DNA from: Onthophagus taurus
Taxonomy: Eukaryota; Arthropoda; Insecta; Coleoptera; Scarabaeidae
DNA: 64,000 nt
NCBI RefSeq assembly: GCF_036711975.1
Contig: NC_091971.1
Coordinates: 2,487,501 to 2,551,500 of the forward strand
Reading direction: 5' to 3'
Below are positions 62,447 through 64,000 of this stretch, piece after piece. Position 1 is the stretch's first letter. The number at the start of each line of letters is the position of its first letter. The notes beneath the pieces are model-generated. The model saw only the letters and a list, made by a program, of their open reading frames with translations, had not been told where the DNA came from and did not search any database. The translations under genes were made by a program, and so were the position numbers.

Positions 62447-63556
62447 ATGTCGGGATTATCAGCAGAAAATGAAGATAAAAGCCTCCCGGTGCTTTTCCAA
62501 GAAGGTCTCGACCTTTACAACCACATAGAAACTTTAAATGAACCGACTAACAGTTCAAATTTTCAGGTAAAAATATAAAAGATCCTAAAAATAATTTGTT
62601 TATTAATCCACTTATTCCTTCTTAAATATTTGTTTTAATAGAGTTATGTAAAAAGGACTATGAAAATGTTTGAAGACGCAACACGTTTGGTTTCGATGGC
62701 GTCTCTTTTTAGTACAAATGAAACTTTAGAGGATATCCCAACAGAAAATCTTCAATATTTAATGTTACCTGCCTTATTGGGTACTTTAAGCTTAAAATTA
62801 ACAGGTGGAGAACGTAAAACAACGATAGATGTAGCCGAAGTTTATTATAAAGATTTCCTGCAAAGAAGTAACGATTATGGATTAAGTAATTACGATTTTA
62901 ATGAACAGAAAAAAGAAAGTTTTGAGCCACGATCGCAAGTTGATGATTTAAGACACTCTGTAAATACCAGAGCTGATAAAATCCAGCGTTTTCTTAAACA
63001 AAAAGAATTAAAAAAGAAACTGGAAGATTTAAAAATAAACATGAAAAATGAAAATGTTGATGATGAAACTAAAAGAAGTTATTTCCTTACTATGTTAGAA
63101 CTTTTCATTTATGAAGCTATCGATGAACTAAAAAGTATTGAAATGGAAAAACCCATTTTGGAACATATGGCCAAATTAGGACAAAGAGATGAAAAACCTT
63201 TAAAAAGACCACCTCCACCTCCATTAAAACCAATAATTATTACAAGAGATGAAGTTCAAAAAGCTGTTTTTGGAGCTGGATATCCTGCTTTACCCACAAT
63301 GACTGTGCAGGAATTCTATGATAAACGAGTTCAAGATGGAGTTTTCCCCGATCCAACAAAACCTAACAATACACCAATGAGCATGCAACAAGCCGCTCTG
63401 CAAGGTGTTTCATTACATGATGATGATAAAGAAGCTGAGGATGAAGAAAAGAAAATTGAGGAAGATGATCCCGAGAATATTGAAAGAATGAGAGCTAGAG
63501 ATGAATTTAAAGATGAACATAGGAGGGGTTGGGGAAATAGAATGAATAGAAGTTAA
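62447..63556 (+). CDS. IGBP1 / alpha4 / Tap42, PP2A-regulatory protein
   Basis: Homologue of alpha4 (IGBP1; yeast and fly Tap42), which binds and stabilises the catalytic subunits of PP2A, PP4 and PP6 in the TOR pathway. Two exons, 62447-62566 and 62642-63556, phase-0 intron of 75 bp, 344 aa (human 339). It starts MSGLSAENEDKSLPVLFQEG. The N-terminal two-thirds is the TAP42 helical repeat domain, with LMLPALLGTLSLKLTGGERK and SYFLTMLELFIYEAIDELKS. Residues near 200 are a proline stretch (KRPPPPPLKP). The C-terminal family block is AGYPALPTMTVQEFYDKRVQ with FPDP following. The last 60 residues are highly charged and acidic. Divergent from NDUFV1. Confidence 0.96.
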
Positions 63557-64000
63557 ATGAAAAATTTTGAAATGAATGTTTATTTGTATTATAATTTTTG
63601 TGTATTTTTGATATTACTTTTTTTGTATTTTATATAGGATCATGTTCATTTAGAAAAGAAATAGATTTTTTTTTTGATAAAAATATTTATTATTATTTTG
63701 GTCAAAAAGGTCACTGTATTGCATTAATATATCTTCCAAGAGATGGCGCTAAGTATGCATAAACCGATTTTGTGTATCGTTTACTTATGATAAGATATGA
63801 AAAAGTACAATTTTTTTATCGAGTTTTCGTCAATAACAAAGATAACACTGAACTAGTTAATACAAATTGCAATAGTTAATTTTTTGAACTCAAAAAACCG
63901 AAAGAAAATCAACCTTGAATTAATTAGGATGTAAATTATATCAGAAAAAGTAAGTATTATTTATTATTGACATTAAAACACTTAACACACTTTTATTAGA
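63557..64000. other. IGBP1 downstream region
   Basis: AT-rich sequence to the window edge. It should contain the IGBP1 3' UTR. No further gene or repeat recognised. Confidence 0.5.

Overview
This is an AT-rich nuclear segment of an insect, most likely a beetle. The call rests on short GT-AG introns, arthropod-type gene models and many degraded DNA transposons; the order is inference only. Nine protein genes can be read with conserved domains. Eight are complete in frame across their exon joins, and one is cut by the left edge of the window. None is bacterial or viral.

Layout from left to right. Positions 1-332 hold the C-terminus of the mRNA-capping enzyme (+). Positions 1051-2039 hold LACTB2 (-). 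Two secreted-type PEBP paralogues follow, convergent: 2694-3308 (+, one exon) and 4751-5435 (-, two exons). MFSD1, a lysosomal-type MFS transporter, is at 6247-9648 (-). BAP18 (10327-10992, +) and BCDIN3D (11019-11771, -) meet tail to tail 26 bp apart. A 17-kb gene-poor stretch leads to tribbles (trbl, 28947-47737, +), which has a 14.2-kb second intron. After 12 kb of repeats come NDUFV1 of complex I (60359-62159, -) and IGBP1/Tap42 (62447-63556, +), divergent across 287 bp. LACTB2/PEBP and MFSD1/BAP18 are also head-to-head pairs. The genes are mostly unrelated housekeeping functions, so no operon-like logic is expected.

The most unusual content is the repeat landscape. A CTAG-rich palindromic family occurs at about a dozen places. 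It has a GGGTTTAGCC / GGCTAAACCC hairpin core and arms built from spaced CTAG tetramers. In trbl intron 2 it forms a regular 127-bp tandem array. In several places it sits exactly at the edges of local rearrangements: a 68-bp direct duplication, a 240-bp direct duplication, a 565-bp tandem duplication, and one arm of a 0.85-kb inverted duplication. Other repeats are a 1179-bp almost fully palindromic foldback element, a 2-kb satellite of 66-bp hairpin units with TTCGAA cores, a 100-bp minisatellite, and remnants of Tc1, hAT and non-LTR elements. One Tc1 copy carries a 560-bp insertion.

Possible regulatory signals are a cluster of six CACCTG E-boxes in trbl intron 3, a recurrent TGACGTTTAACGTCA plus AGGTTATGTT pair near gene starts and in repeats, and an X-box-like site inside a small palindromic element in trbl intron 2.
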